From Gigaspora rosea (lineage: Eukaryota > Glomeromycota > Glomeromycetes > Diversisporales > Gigasporaceae), in the NCBI GenBank assembly GCA_003550325.1, contig QKWP01000111.1, positions 239,309 through 303,308 of the forward strand: a stretch of 64,000 bases of DNA, in the 5' to 3' direction. Below are positions 45,801 to 57,500 of the stretch, in pieces. The notes below the pieces were generated by a model. That model made no database searches. It was not told where the DNA came from and saw nothing but the letters and a program-made list of their open reading frames with translations. Each line of letters opens with the position of its first letter. The stretch's first letter is position 1. Position numbers and translations under genes: made by a program.

Positions 45801-46714
45801 CCTCTTTTTACCTTAAAATATTAATTAATAAATTAGTATTAAGTAACTATTTATATTTTTTAAAAAAAACAGTATACTAATACAGAACTTAATAGTATAT
45901 AATGACCAATGAGTGGATACTATGCTTCTAGACATTCTGACTTGATTTTGATTTTGTAAACTCTTGTTACAATACTTCCAACTTTTGAAATGATTTATTA
46001 AAAATTTTATTAATTTCTTATTGCAATTAACAAATATCTTTATTTTAGCTATATTAGTAGATATATAGTGAGAAAGTTGATAATATGAGCAATGCAATGA
46101 ATATTCAGGATATGCGTGTATTTTTTCTTTTGCAAATTTATATTTAAAACCTGAATCTATAATAACTGCTATGAATTTTTTAGGTCCAATTCGTTCAATT
46201 ATTTAAATATCTGAAGCTAAAACTACAGTGAGATTCTGAAAAATAATTCAATGCAGTTGAACTTGCTTTTTACTCTATATTAGTTACAGTATAGTTGAAT
46301 ATTAAGTCTTCATGCTTTGAAATCCAGTTATCAAAACCTATAATAATAATAATTAAATATGTAAAATTTTCTATAATGTCCCAAATATAATTAGAATCTA
46401 TTCTAATTAAAGTTGAAAGTTATAAACTTAATTTTAGATCTAAAAGATTATTAAATTTTTAAATTGTTTTGTTTCAAAAATAATTCTTATCTTGCTCTTA
46501 TTATACTTGTTATATTTGTTTAATGGGTATCTGTAAGCTGTACTAAATTTAATACAAAAAGCTTAATTTAGTACAGTTAAAAAACTGAATTTAGAAAAAT
46601 TTTTATTATTAACCTTATATCAAATTTTTATAATAGAAAATATATATTATTTAACCTATTTGTAATTTTTAAAGTATATCTTTTTGATAAAATTTATATT
46701 TATTATTATTATTA
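45801..46714. other. Gene-free AT-rich stretch
   Basis: No supported gene or element. A CTGTACTAAATTTAATAC / TTTAGTACAG pair near 46537-46580 forms a small inverted repeat. Confidence 0.45.
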
Positions 46715-46911
46715 TTTTTTTTTTTTTTTTGGTGTTAAGTTGAGGTTTTGCCTTTATCTTTATTAATAAAATGTGTGAGATTCCTCATGGGGTTTCTCAG
46801 ATTACAATTATTAATTATACAAGAATTAAGACTCAGACTATAGATAGAACTATTTCTAATTTCTACCTAATTTATCTGCAACCTAAACCTACTAGAGTGG
46901 TTAAAACTCAC

Positions 46912-49900
46912 CTAGATTTGAATGTGAAGAATAGAGTTAGTTGAAAGGCTGTATTTTATCCAGTTATGTGACCAGATGTCTATTTTCCTGAATGCTAAGC
47001 CTAAGGGTGGACATGTGCTATTGTTATTTTCATATTGTTGGTCTGGTAAGCCACAAATGCAGCTGTATGTATATAGTGTTCTATTGTGACGAGAAGTATG
47101 TAAATGTTTGGTGGGTGTAGAATGGGGTTGAGGTAGGGCTTGTGTAGATTTCCAACATGCTAAGTTTATGCAGTATGGTTTCCATAATTGTTCATGGGTT
47201 CTTTGTGAAATAAGTAGAAGAAGCTTAATAGTAGTGTTGGATGCATTTTTATAAGAAGTATATTGGGATATAATATTGATAAGAGATTTTGGAATGTAGC
47301 CTTGAATTGTGGTATAGAAATTTGTAGTATTGAATGGTGAAGATCGTGTGGGGGAGAGGCAGTAGTGGGTTAGAAGGTTGTTACGTATCTGTCGTATTTC
47401 GTAGGGGGATAGGTCAGGTAGGTCGGAGAAGGAGTATTGTGTAATTGTGTTATGGATGATATTTGAAATATTATTTGAGTCTGGACAAAGTAGCCAATGA
47501 AATTCATGGTCGGTCTGGTTGCATGTAGTACAAGTAGGGTGCATATTTGAAGAGTTAATAGAAAGGAAGTATGGAAGGGTGGGGAGCATTTTTAACAAGC
47601 ATTTTATGCGAAAAGATTTTTGAGAGCTAAGCTCGAAATTAGTATAGTTGTGAGTGCGTTTGTGATTGTGGCTCAGGTATAGCCAGGTTGCGTTCCAATC
47701 TATTTGTTGAGCTATGGGAATGATTTGTTGAATTCTGTGTTGAGAGGTCCACATGGCGATTGTGTGTGCATTGCAGATATTTTTGATAGCACGGCGTGTA
47801 GGTTGTTCTATATTATATTTTTTATAGATGAGACTAAAGGAGGGGTTGTATATGTTATAGGGTTGGAATTTTAAAATAGGAGAGAGGTGGTGATTTTTTG
47901 CGAGTTCATCTGCTTTGTTATTATATGTATCATTGCTATGTGCTTGTACTTTATGGAATATGATATTTAGAGAAAATGATTTGATGAGATTAAGAAAAGT
48001 ATGCCAGATGGGCCAGTAGTTATAGGAGTATAGTTTATTGTAGTTTAGTAACTGTGAGTTTAAAGTGTTGTATTTTGAGATAATGGATAAGGAATCAGTA
48101 TATATATGTATATTGCTATTTCGGGGGCATGTGCAAATTGCTGATAGTATAGAAATCAGTTCTGCTTTGTAAGATGATGGCCAGTTTTGGATTTGTGCAG
48201 AGAAGGAATGAGAGATCTGGTTATCAAAAACCTGGATCCATGCAATTCCCATGGTGCATCTTGGATCAGAAATGTTAACAACAGAACCATCAGTATAGAA
48301 GGAAAAGTTTGAAGATGTGGCATTAGATTGTGCTATAGTTTGAAGTTTTGAAGTAGAGGAAGAGTTTAAAAATATGTCTAGAATAGGGTTACTATGTATT
48401 GTGATTTGAGGGGGAGGTGGGATGTTGATAAAATGGCGGGAAGCAATTGAGTATAATAGATCTAAATAGTTAGCGTTAAGTTGAAGTTTATTTGCAGATT
48501 GAGTATAGATTTTTCTACCAAGAAATTTGGTAGATAATGTAGCTGATATGTCTAGAGTACATGTGTTTTGGATCCTGTTTGAATTTCGAGAGCATCCCGG
48601 ACAGGGGGTGCAATGTGCGTCTGGTGTGGGGTATAGGGATGTACGACTAAGGTCGGTGTGTACTTTCCAATGTGTTATAGAAATTGTATTTGTAAGGTGA
48701 TTGAAACGTCGGGCTTTCCCAATTATAATTTCTTGGTCTAAGTAAGATATTAACCATGGTTTAGATTTGGAATTGAAGTGACCAGTTTGAAAGGAGAGTG
48801 AGTTGTTATTGGAGAGATGGAGAGAGGTAGTATTAATTTGGCGAGTAGAAGTATTGTCTAGAATTTTGTTTTCAAGTATGTGGAACCAGGTTGGCTTTTT
48901 GCCCCGTATGAGGTTGTGAATTCTTGGGGAGATGTGTGGCCAAGCTAGAAGTGTAGTATTGTCGTAGGAAGTGAGTTGTTCAAGGAACATGATGTGTTTA
49001 GAACGTAGTTGCCGTTTAAAGGTTAAATATTGGGGTTGGTTATTTAGTAAAGATTCGAGTGGTGTATAGGGTAGGTTAATAGTAAAGGGGCGTAAGATTT
49101 CAGAGTGTGCCGCAATAGAGCATTCTAGATGCTTAAGTAGTAGAATTGTCTTGAAAGTAGTAGAATATTTGTTAGGACCGTCAATAAGAGGGTTGGGGTG
49201 TTGTAGTATGTTAGTGGTAGACCATAGGTTATTTTGTAATTGTTGCAGTCGAATATGTGTACTATTGCCAAGAAGGTGTGAGTCATTAAGTCGAAGCAGG
49301 AGAGCAGAGAAGTGGTATTGTAATTGTATGTCCCAGATGTTTTTGATTCCGTAAATATTGTGGTTTAGCATAGTACTATTAGGTGTGCTTCTTGCTAGTT
49401 TTGATTTATGCTTAGCGACAGTAAGGTATTGGGAGAGAATTTTATTGCATGTTGAATGTGAAAGGACAGTATTGTGTATGCGGTATTCGAGAATGGGTAT
49501 AATGACGTTGTTAATAATGTAGCATGCTTGTTTGTCTGTAATTTGTTTAGTATCAAGAGTATTTATAAGTTGGGTGGCTTCTTGAGTAATTAATTTGGAT
49601 TGTGTTGTCGATTTGGATAGGATAGAGAACCAACATCCGAGGAACTTAAAAGGTGTTTTTGGAGTTTGGCATTGAATATTTTGGTGCAAGAAAGAGATGG
49701 AAGGTGTGTGGATAGAGTTAGATATAAGAGTAGATTTTTGTGGGTTAACTTTGATATTAGCCATTTGGTAAAATGAGGAAGCTGTGTTCAGGATTTGTTC
49801 TAGGTGTGATTGTGATTCTGCAATCCATAAGGTATCATCCATGTACGCAAGAACTGGTGTTGATACTTGTGTAGAATCAAAGGATGGTGGAGAGATATTG

Positions 49901-52085
49901 CGTGTCCAGGATACAGAAGACTGGTAGCCAGTATAGGTGTGGGAGATTTTGCTGATAAGGGGATCATAGTAAATGCGCCAAAATAGAGGTGTAATAGTTT
50001 CGCCTTGGTCAATCCCGTCTTGGACTTCATATGGAGATGTAAGTCCAAGATTAGTAATGACTCTATTAGTTCTTGATGTTAAAAGATTGGTGAGAATTGT
50101 AGTAAGATGTGGTGGCATATTGAGTCTTTGAAGAGATAGGGTAAATAGGTCTATGTTAACAGAATCATATGCTTTGCTCATGTCCTGGGATAGGAGCCAG
50201 ATTTCTTTTTGGTTGCAATTTGCATCTTCAATGAAGTTGTTAAGTATGTGAATAGGGATATTGGTGCTATTGCCAGGGAGTGCAATATAGTTGTGTGGGT
50301 TGAGGATGTTGTAGGATGAAAAAATTGAGTTTAATCGGTTAGTTAAGATTTTTGTATATAGTTTTTTAATATGTTCGATTAGACTAATTGGTCTAGTATT
50401 ATGTAAGGGGAGTAACAAAAATCAGGTGATTTTTTAGGGGGGGAGGGTGGTAAAAAAAGTTGAAATTATATATAAGAACCTGACTATTTATATATTAAGA
50501 AAGAGAGAGGGAGGTAGGCCTCTGATAAAAAATAATCAGGTGATTAATGACACTGCCCTAAGTGTCCGTCAAAAGTTGATTTTTTGGAAATAGGAAAGAT
50601 GCGGCCATCTTTCCATTGTTTAGGGATAGAGCCTGATACTAAGCATCGGTTTAGTAGTGCTGTGATAGCAGATATGGTTTGTGGCCCAGCGTGTTTTAGC
50701 ATTTCATAGCTAATTCCTGAGGGACCGCATGCTTTGTTGTTAGGAAAGTTGTTAATAGTATTAATAACTTCTTCCAGGTGGATAGGTTCCAAGACTGGGT
50801 AATACAATTCAGACATAACGCTGTGTTTAAGGTTGTATTCTGTTTGCAATTGGGTAGAGAAAATTTGTCGATTATAAGCATTTTTTCCCGTCCATTGAGA
50901 AAAATGTGACCGAATATAATTTTTGACTTCCGGGGGGTCAGTAAGAATATTAGTTTGAGTTTTAATATTGTCAAAGTGAACTGGATCGGTATGGCGGTTA
51001 AGGATACTATTAATCATTTTGGTTGGGTGAGTGAGCAATCTTTCGCATCTAGTGTTGATAGCTGTTTGAATATGCTGTTTAAGATGGTAAGCATTTTCAA
51101 GGTTTCTGGCATTGTATAGTGTCTTCCAGTATGATTTAGTTTGGGTTAGCCAGTTAGGTAGGTCAGTTTGGTTAACAGGAGTAGGAGGAATAGAGAATTG
51201 GTGTTTGAGGTTGATGTTCTGAATGTGAGTAAGCATTGTAGAAGGGACGTTTTGATTGTGAGTTATAGCATATTTGGTTTGTTGCATAATATTTCCAATG
51301 GTTTTGAGGTCTTTGTGCAGTTCGGAGGCTTTAGGTGTAAATGTGTGATGAAAATTCCGGACTGTAAATTTCTTGTTGGGAATAGTTTTAAGGGCAGCTG
51401 TAATTATACTAGATTGAAGTTTGTGCCAAGTATGTTCTAATGATTCTGTTGAGTTGGAATGAAGGGGAGTATTGTGATAGGTAATGTTGTTTTGACATTG
51501 GGATGAAAACTCTTCCCATTTCTCTTTGTCCATTAATTTGTATTGGAAGACCCTGCGCTTGCAGCGTGTTTTGTGACGAAGTTTTGAGGATCGTGCAAAT
51601 GGGAAGCTCCATTTGGAGGTAAGAATCAGATGGTCGCTATTAGTGGTATCAAGTGGTAAGAGAAGGGAGAAATCTATGAGGAATGGGATTATGGAATCAT
51701 GTGCCCATATGTAATCGATGCGGCTGCTTAGGTTGTTGCGTTGCCAGGTATGTTGAGTGTTGTTGGTGTGGTCAGCCAAGTCGTACATACAGTTACTGTG
51801 AAGATAGGAAAGGAGTTTAGTTTTGGCAGAGGAAGCATTAATAAGGAGGGGAGAAGTGTTAAAATCGCCTAGAATTATGTGGTGTAGATTTAAGGAGAGT
51901 GCTTGCTGTATCCATAGGATGATAATTTCTTGTGATTGGTTGCGGATGTGTTGATTAGTAGAAGAAAGGTAAATAGATATAATTCGAAATTTGAAGTCAT
52001 GTTTGAAAAATAGGTCAATTGCAATTGCGCCTCCAGGATGTGTGAGTATATTATGGATATGAGGTTTTAAATGATTATTGATCAT
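46912..52085 (-). CDS. LINE ORF2: endonuclease (most), reverse transcriptase, RNase H, CCHC tail
   Basis: The frame 52085-50562 continues in the same phase at 50406-46912; the 152-bp MITE plus one TTA separates the two. Endonuclease motifs are HHIILGDFNTSP, SSRIDYIWAHD and NSDHLILTSKW. RT motifs are HNTRPISL next to the insertion, LLSQDMSKAYDSVN, DGIDQGETITPLFW and the catalytic AYMDDT. The RNase H shows FYTDGSV, YKAELISI, IYTDSL and NKADELA, giving the Asp-Glu-Asp-Asp set. Near the C-terminus CTTCNQTDHEFHWLLC can bind zinc. The two parts total about 1,670 codons. The first endonuclease residues lie in another frame (52195 and upward). The enzyme copies its own RNA at a nicked target site. 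With the MITE present, translation stops within the RT domain at about 50544. Confidence 0.9.
50407..50558. mobile_element. 152-bp MITE (PIF/Harbinger-like) inside the LINE RT
   Basis: The ends are GGGGAGTAACAAAAATCAG on one side and, inverted, GGGCAGTGTCATTAATCAC on the other; the next bases (GTGATT, CTGATT) continue the pairing for about 25 bp. A TAA (TTA on the coding strand) lies on both sides (50404-50406, 50559-50561). Leaving out the element and one TTA gives an unbroken RT reading across the junction (STFDGHLHNTRPISL). A 3-bp TTA target and GGG(G/C) ends fit PIF/Harbinger. Confidence 0.88.
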
Positions 52086-52194
52086 GATGCCAGTGCCTTC
52101 TGCAGAGTTGTTAAGACAGGACCAGAAGTGTGAGAAATGTATATTGTTAAAGAACTTTTTTGGTTTGGAATCAGAAAGTTTTGTTTCTGTAATA

Positions 52195-52995
52195 CTACAA
52201 AATTTGAATATTGTTGGATAGACAAAATTCTTCCCAAAGTTGCCTTTTCAGAGGAGAGTTATACCCTTGAACATTGTGTGTGGCAATGGTAATATCGAGA
52301 GCTGAAAGATGATGTGAAGTTGAGTAAGGTGAAGGTACTGAAATAAAAGAAGAGTTTGGTGGGGAGTGACTTGAGAATTGATTTAATAGGTCTGTTGTAG
52401 TGGGTATATTGTCAGGATTAGAGTCTGTATGAAATTTGAGTGGAATATCAGCACAATAGTAAAGGTCCTCAAAAGGTAATAAGGAGTGGTTGTGTAATGG
52501 ACAAGGTTCACAAGGTACATATATATGTGCCTCTTTATAGTCTAAGGATTTATCAGTATAGATTGAGATTTTGATGAATTTTGGTGAATAGTATGATAGA
52601 TAATTTTCTTGTATATAAGTAAGAAATGATTCTATAGTTTGTGAGGAGTCAAGAGTAGGAAGGTTGTAGAATTGTAAGAATTTGTTATAACAGGGTGTTG
52701 AGTAAGGAAGTTGATTAGTAAGTATAGATTCTGCCTCAGAGTGAGATGATGACTTGGGATCTGAAGCAAGAGTTTGTTCTTCTGTAGATGCGCTCGCCGT
52801 TTTAAGCTCGGTTCTCACAGCTGCGCAGAAAACAGTAGCCTGCTCAGTACATTGAGTCTGGCTGTCATAACACTGTTCCTCCGCGTAGAGAGGATCATTT
52901 TTTGTTAGAAGTGCAATAGGTATTATCTTAGTAAAATTTTGAGTTATAAATAAACCCGTGACAAAAAACTGTGTCATGGGGGGCAACAAATACAT
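52195..52995 (-). CDS. LINE 5' open frame, ends in the endonuclease start
   Basis: This frame of 266 codons starts at ATG 52995. It has a Ser/Thr-rich middle and ends in DITIATHNVQGYNSPLKRQL, the opening strand and catalytic Asn of an APE-type endonuclease, before a stop at 52195. The next endonuclease residues (SITETKLSD) lie in the frame of the downstream ORF. It is therefore most likely the N-terminal part of ORF2 cut off by a single frame change, not a separate gag-like ORF1. A programmed frameshift is a less likely alternative. Confidence 0.7.
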   Translation of the reverse strand: MYLLPPMTQFFVTGLFITQNFTKIIPIALLTKNDPLYAEEQCYDSQTQCTEQATVFCAAVRTELKTASASTEEQTLASDPKSSSHSEAESILTNQLPYSTPCYNKFLQFYNLPTLDSSQTIESFLTYIQENYLSYYSPKFIKISIYTDKSLDYKEAHIYVPCEPCPLHNHSLLPFEDLYYCADIPLKFHTDSNPDNIPTTTDLLNQFSSHSPPNSSFISVPSPYSTSHHLSALDITIATHNVQGYNSPLKRQLWEEFCLSNNIQIL

Positions 52996-53000
52996 TCCTC

Positions 53001-53220
53001 CTTAAATTTTATTTATTAGTTTTTGAATTATTAATTTATTTATTTTTTTTATTTTATTTTTTAATTTTTTATTATTAATTTATTTAAACAGTTTTTTTTT
53101 ATATTTATTTATGTTTTTTTTATATTTTTTAATTGAATTATTAATTTATTTATTTTTTATTTTGTTTTTTTTTTTGATTTCTTTTTTATTTTTTTTTTAA
53201 TTATTTTTTTTAGAGAATTT
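53001..53220. repeat. AT-rich low-complexity block, related blocks at 58740-58900 and 60030-60240
   Basis: Words such as GAATTATTAATTTATTTATT and TTTTTAATTTTTTATTATTA recur in the same orientation in all three places. Here the block forms the upstream end of the LINE and is followed by AGAGAATTTCTAATTTTAAC and CAGGAGGAAAATCACC; a similar flank lies inverted at 58680-58735. It may be the 5' leader of a non-LTR family. Confidence 0.5.
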
Positions 53221-53429
53221 CTAATTTTAACCAGGAGGAAAATCACCGGCTAATCACGTGACCAATATTTATTATATAATTACATAATATATAATTTATA
53301 ATATATTTACATATAATTTTTAATAAATCAAATTTCAATATACATAATAAAGAAAAAAAATTTACTCATAAACTGCTTAAATATACTAACTATGGTCTTT
53401 AAGAGTGAAGTATTTGTTACATGAGTGAC

Positions 53430-53650
53430 AACGGCTTATATATTACCGAGCCAATCAGATTCCAGAATCTTGTATAACATAACACAATTAGAAAATTCAA
53501 AACAAATTTTCATTTTATCAAAAAAACAACAAAATCGCTTATTACTCAAAATCTGCATAGGAAACTACCTTCCGTGCTCTAACAAAAAGTTTTTCTTGAG
53601 CGATTTTACTACAGTAACGGACAGCATAAAACATCTAATCTATGCATATA
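53430..53650 (-). repeat. Dispersed repeat family R, inverted copy
   Basis: On the minus strand it contains CAAGAAAAACTTTTTGTTAG, AGCACGGAAGGTAG, TTTCCTATGCAGATTTTGAG, AAGCGATTTTGTTG and a GTGTTATGTTATACAAGATT end. The order is that of the copies at 31936-32150 and 35429-35640. Confidence 0.65.
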
Positions 53651-53659
53651 GGCACCAAT

Positions 53660-54540
53660 TTTGGGTGCTTACATAATCAATTCTGATTGGCTAATTTTTG
53701 TGCAATCGATTTTGATTGGCTAAAAACCTATATATGTTTTCTTTTTTTCTATATTAAACGCCAATTTTTTGAACTCATATAAACTTTAATACCTTATAAC
53801 TTCCTTAAAATTAAAAATAAGAAAAAATTCTTCAACAGAAATGTAGTTTAGCAAAAAATCTATCAATCTGTCGAAGGTTTTTTGATTCAACTTGCTTTGA
53901 AAAAGTTATAACAATTTAAAGTTTTTATTAATAAAAAGTGGATGCGTTTTGCTGTCTGGTACTGTATATACCCCAAACCCTAACCCTAACCTAGGTGCTC
54001 ACCCTAACCCTAAACTAACAAAAACTAAACTTTATCAATGCAGATGAAATACAGGTAATATTATCAAATGTGTCGCATATAACTTAATTACCCTACTTTA
54101 ATTCTAAACTAATAGAAAGTTTTGTTTAATCGAACTATATATACAAACTTTTTCAACTAGTAACACTAAATTTATAAATCAATTTGATAGAAACCAGGCT
54201 TAATTTTTATTGACAGCAACTTTAAACATGCATAAATACGTAATACATTACCTATTATAAAGATTGTAATATGTATATATCCTATTAGTTGTTACCATTC
54301 TTCTCGTAATATTGAATACAAAAAAAGTCATACTATTTACCAAACCAAATAAATCTAAAAGCAACCAATATCATATGTACACATAATTTACCAAATAGCT
54401 TATAAGTGTAACAAATACATAGTAAAGTAGCACAGTATAAACAAATGTGCAGAAATAAATCAAAGATAGCAGTACGGCTTAAAAAAATATCACAATATAT
54501 GAAATTGGTAGCATCAATAGCACTAATAGCATTATACCGG
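53660..54540. other. Gene-free stretch with a CCCTAA tract
   Basis: Around 53983-54020 ACCCTAACCCTAACC and CACCCTAACCCTAAAC occur, internal telomere-like words that also mark family R copies. Nothing else was recognised. Confidence 0.45.
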
Positions 54541-54547
54541 TATATAA

Positions 54548-57500
54548 TCAACAATAAACAGTAAAACTATGATATGAATTGCAATTATCACTTAAATTTG
54601 CACATTGCCCTATGTGCCCCTTATTTCCACAATTTTGGCATGTTTTTCTAGTATCTTTCTCTTGGGTTACATAATCTTCGGTAATTTGCATGCGTTGCTT
54701 TTTTTTAGGACGTTGATCTTGGATTTTAGCACTAGTTTTTGCTCTACCAGGTGATCGTCCTCTTCGTTTGCTAATTACAGGATTTTTGATATTATATTCA
54801 ATATCATCATCATCTTTTATTGTATCAGATTCTTCTTGACTTTCTTGCTTGTCCAAAATAAATCTATGACATATGCCCATTAACTCATCATATGAGCTAG
54901 TTGCAATCGCTATATCAAGTGCTTTTTGCATAATACCTTGTGCTCTTCCATATATCTGACGTTTATTATTATTATTTTTTTTATGTTTTCCTACTGGGAA
55001 CTACCCAGAGGTGGCGTATGGCCGCTTTTTATTAACTCAATTTTTTTTTAAGATCATTGGTCATAGGGACCCTACGGGCCCCCTACATTTTCATTACATA
55101 TTCTATTTTCTATTTTTAATTTTCGTCCTATGAAGTCTATCCTAACCTACTCCCCCTTCATCCAGTTTTCCTGACCGAGTCCAGCCGGACCGTCATTCGG
55201 TGCGCCCCACCCAAAGGCTTCTTAGATCAACTTTAAGGAGTTAGTTTACTACGCCGATATGCTTAGTAGGTCCATTTTTTGTCTACCCCAAGTACTCCCT
55301 TCTGAGTTTGGATCAGGTCAGGTTTTTCTTGTGGGACTTTTCCTGGTTAGGTGTCATAAACACTTATTTGTCTTTTCCTTTTATAGTGGACGGTCCTTAT
55401 GTTTACGATGTTTCTTGTCAGATTTTTCCTTTTCTAGATGCTGCATGACCTTGTGGTTATGTCACGCAACTCATTGTCACTGTAGTACCATGTCCAGAAA
55501 CGGGAGATAATTAACGCCTCTTCATAGATCTTTTAATATTCGTGGTCCTAACACGGTTTTTGTCATCCACTAGACTCGAACCGGCGACTTTGCGAATACG
55601 ACCCCTGAGCGCTAACCACTGCGCTATCTGACCCAGGGTCTAACATTTATTATTATCATCTTTTAATATTGGGTTATAAACTTCAGTGCTTCGAGTTTGC
55701 TTTAAGTAATCAAATTTGCATATTAGAGGTTTAATATTACTTGGACTTTAATTTTGGTTCGAATTTACACATATAGTAATTGGAGACTGCTGCCAAATAT
55801 CACTGCCATCAAAACAGTTATCTTTATACCAATGTGATGCTATGAGTCCTATATGCCACTTAGCCTGAGTAAAACTTTGTAAAAATGTCAGCATGGATAC
55901 CCATGAGTTATAATCATATTACATGTACATCGATGAGACCCATCTGCTAGCAAGATAACATAGTTATTTTTAGTTCCACAAGATATAACTACTCTTCAAA
56001 TTTCTTCAATTTGATCTTGTCTAATTGTTAACATAATATCAGCAAGATAAATTTTTGTGATTTCATAATTATCTTTCCATGCACCATCAATATAGTTAAT
56101 GTTTATATATTTCTAATAGACAAGATAAAATATTTAGTATAGTGTATATGAAAAACTACAAAAAAGTGTATACTTAACTTGTGTCATAAAATCAATACCC
56201 GTTTTATCCATTTGAAAACTATCATAACAAAAGCATTACTGCATTTGTTTACATATGGTAAATACCATCACTGGTAAAAGATATTGTGAAACAATCTTTT
56301 CTAGAGAATTAAAATAAGTTTTTGTGATTGTTAAAGACCGATTATAGGAATTTGCTCTTTATTTTCCTCGATTTTTGCAAATTCAGACTCTTTATCAAGT
56401 ATCTTGAATCTCCTTTGTCAAGTTCAAAAGTGATGAGCTTGATCGAACACGATCATGAATTTTGCGATTTAAACTTTCAACCTGTTGAGTACTGTTTGTG
56501 CCAGCGTGAATTGATTGTTTGTATAGCATATAGCCCATTTATGTCTAAATAGATCTAGTTGCCGTTTTATTTAACTGCTAATTGACGTATATTTTGCCTT
56601 CAAACTTTCCCATTGATTTTCAAAATTACTTGAAACTAATGTGTTTTTATACTTGAAAAAAGCTTCACGAAACTCCTTAAATTCTGCTGAACCCAACTTA
56701 TTTCTAAAATTTTTTTTAAAATTAAGGTCAATGTAGAATATACACAAACAATGAATAGAATCTGGAAATTCCAAACTTATTGCATTAATCATAGCTAGAT
56801 CTGAATCCATGAACACAACTTTTGGTGTTAAATTGTTCATGCACTTTTTAATCATTTTTAATGCCTATAGAAAACTGCTTTCAGTCTCATCTTCGAGTAA
56901 TGCAGTTGCAACAAGTCATGTTTGATTACAATTGTCAATTATAACAAAGAAACAAGCCATCATATTGTACTTTTTAGTACGAGATGTTGTATTAAAAAAA
57001 AGGACATCATGATAACGTGTCCATAAATTTTGTTGTTTGGACGACAATCATACTAATCCACATAATCGACGTTCATCTTTTTCAAATTTGGCCTCTACAA
57101 ACCAACGTGAATCCTCAGTTCGATGTAAATATAAATGCCTCATAAGATCTAATGTTTCAAATTCAATCTGTGTTACTGTTTTTTTCGCTATTTGAATAGA
57201 ATTATAAAGACCCTTCTGATAAATCTTTCTCCCAGGAAATTTTTCTTTTAAAAGGCGTCCAATACTTTGTGTGCTAGTTACACCATGGTGCACACAGAAC
57301 TCTATAAACTCAACCATATCACCAAGCTTACGATATCTAGCAATATTTGTTGCAAGTAAAGGTACCATTAGATGATTATGCTCATCTACAACTGTAGTAA
57401 AAGTAATTAATGTTGCATTTTTTGGAAGATTTTCATTTATTCTCCATTTGCAATCTGTTGCTCTAGATTGTCGATTCCTCTAATCATTTGGATTCAATAC

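Larger units (their letters stand above)
46715..53000 (-). mobile_element. Non-LTR retrotransposon (LINE) with endonuclease, RT and RNase H
   Basis: On the minus strand the element runs from an AT-rich start near 53000 to a poly-A tail at 46731-46715, followed by an (AAT)n stretch. A first frame (52995-52195) and a long frame (52085-46912, interrupted by a MITE at 50407-50558) cover an APE-type endonuclease, a reverse transcriptase, an RNase H and a zinc-knuckle tail. This order is that of the Tad1/I group of LINEs. The 3' untranslated part is about 180 bp and contains TTAATAAAGATAAAGGC. Codon content is well preserved, so the copy looks young apart from one frame change near 52195 and the inserted MITE. 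A clear TSD could not be fixed because the flanks are low-complexity. Confidence 0.9.

Noticed and set aside
46537-46580. CTGTACTAAATTTAATAC inverted pair as a MITE
   Set aside because: The pair is only about 10-18 bp with no target duplication; AT-rich DNA gives such pairs by chance.
49151-49354. Plus-strand frame inside the LINE
   Set aside because: It is an antisense shadow of the long RT/RNase H frame.
52195-52995. A separate LINE ORF1 (gag-like)
   Set aside because: It lacks zinc knuckles and ends in the first endonuclease strand, so it is the start of ORF2 in a shifted frame.
55549-55639. A functional tRNA gene on the minus strand
   Set aside because: A and B boxes are present, but the acceptor arms do not pair well and a long body with an (AAT)n tail and a TSD follows. 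It is the head of a SINE.
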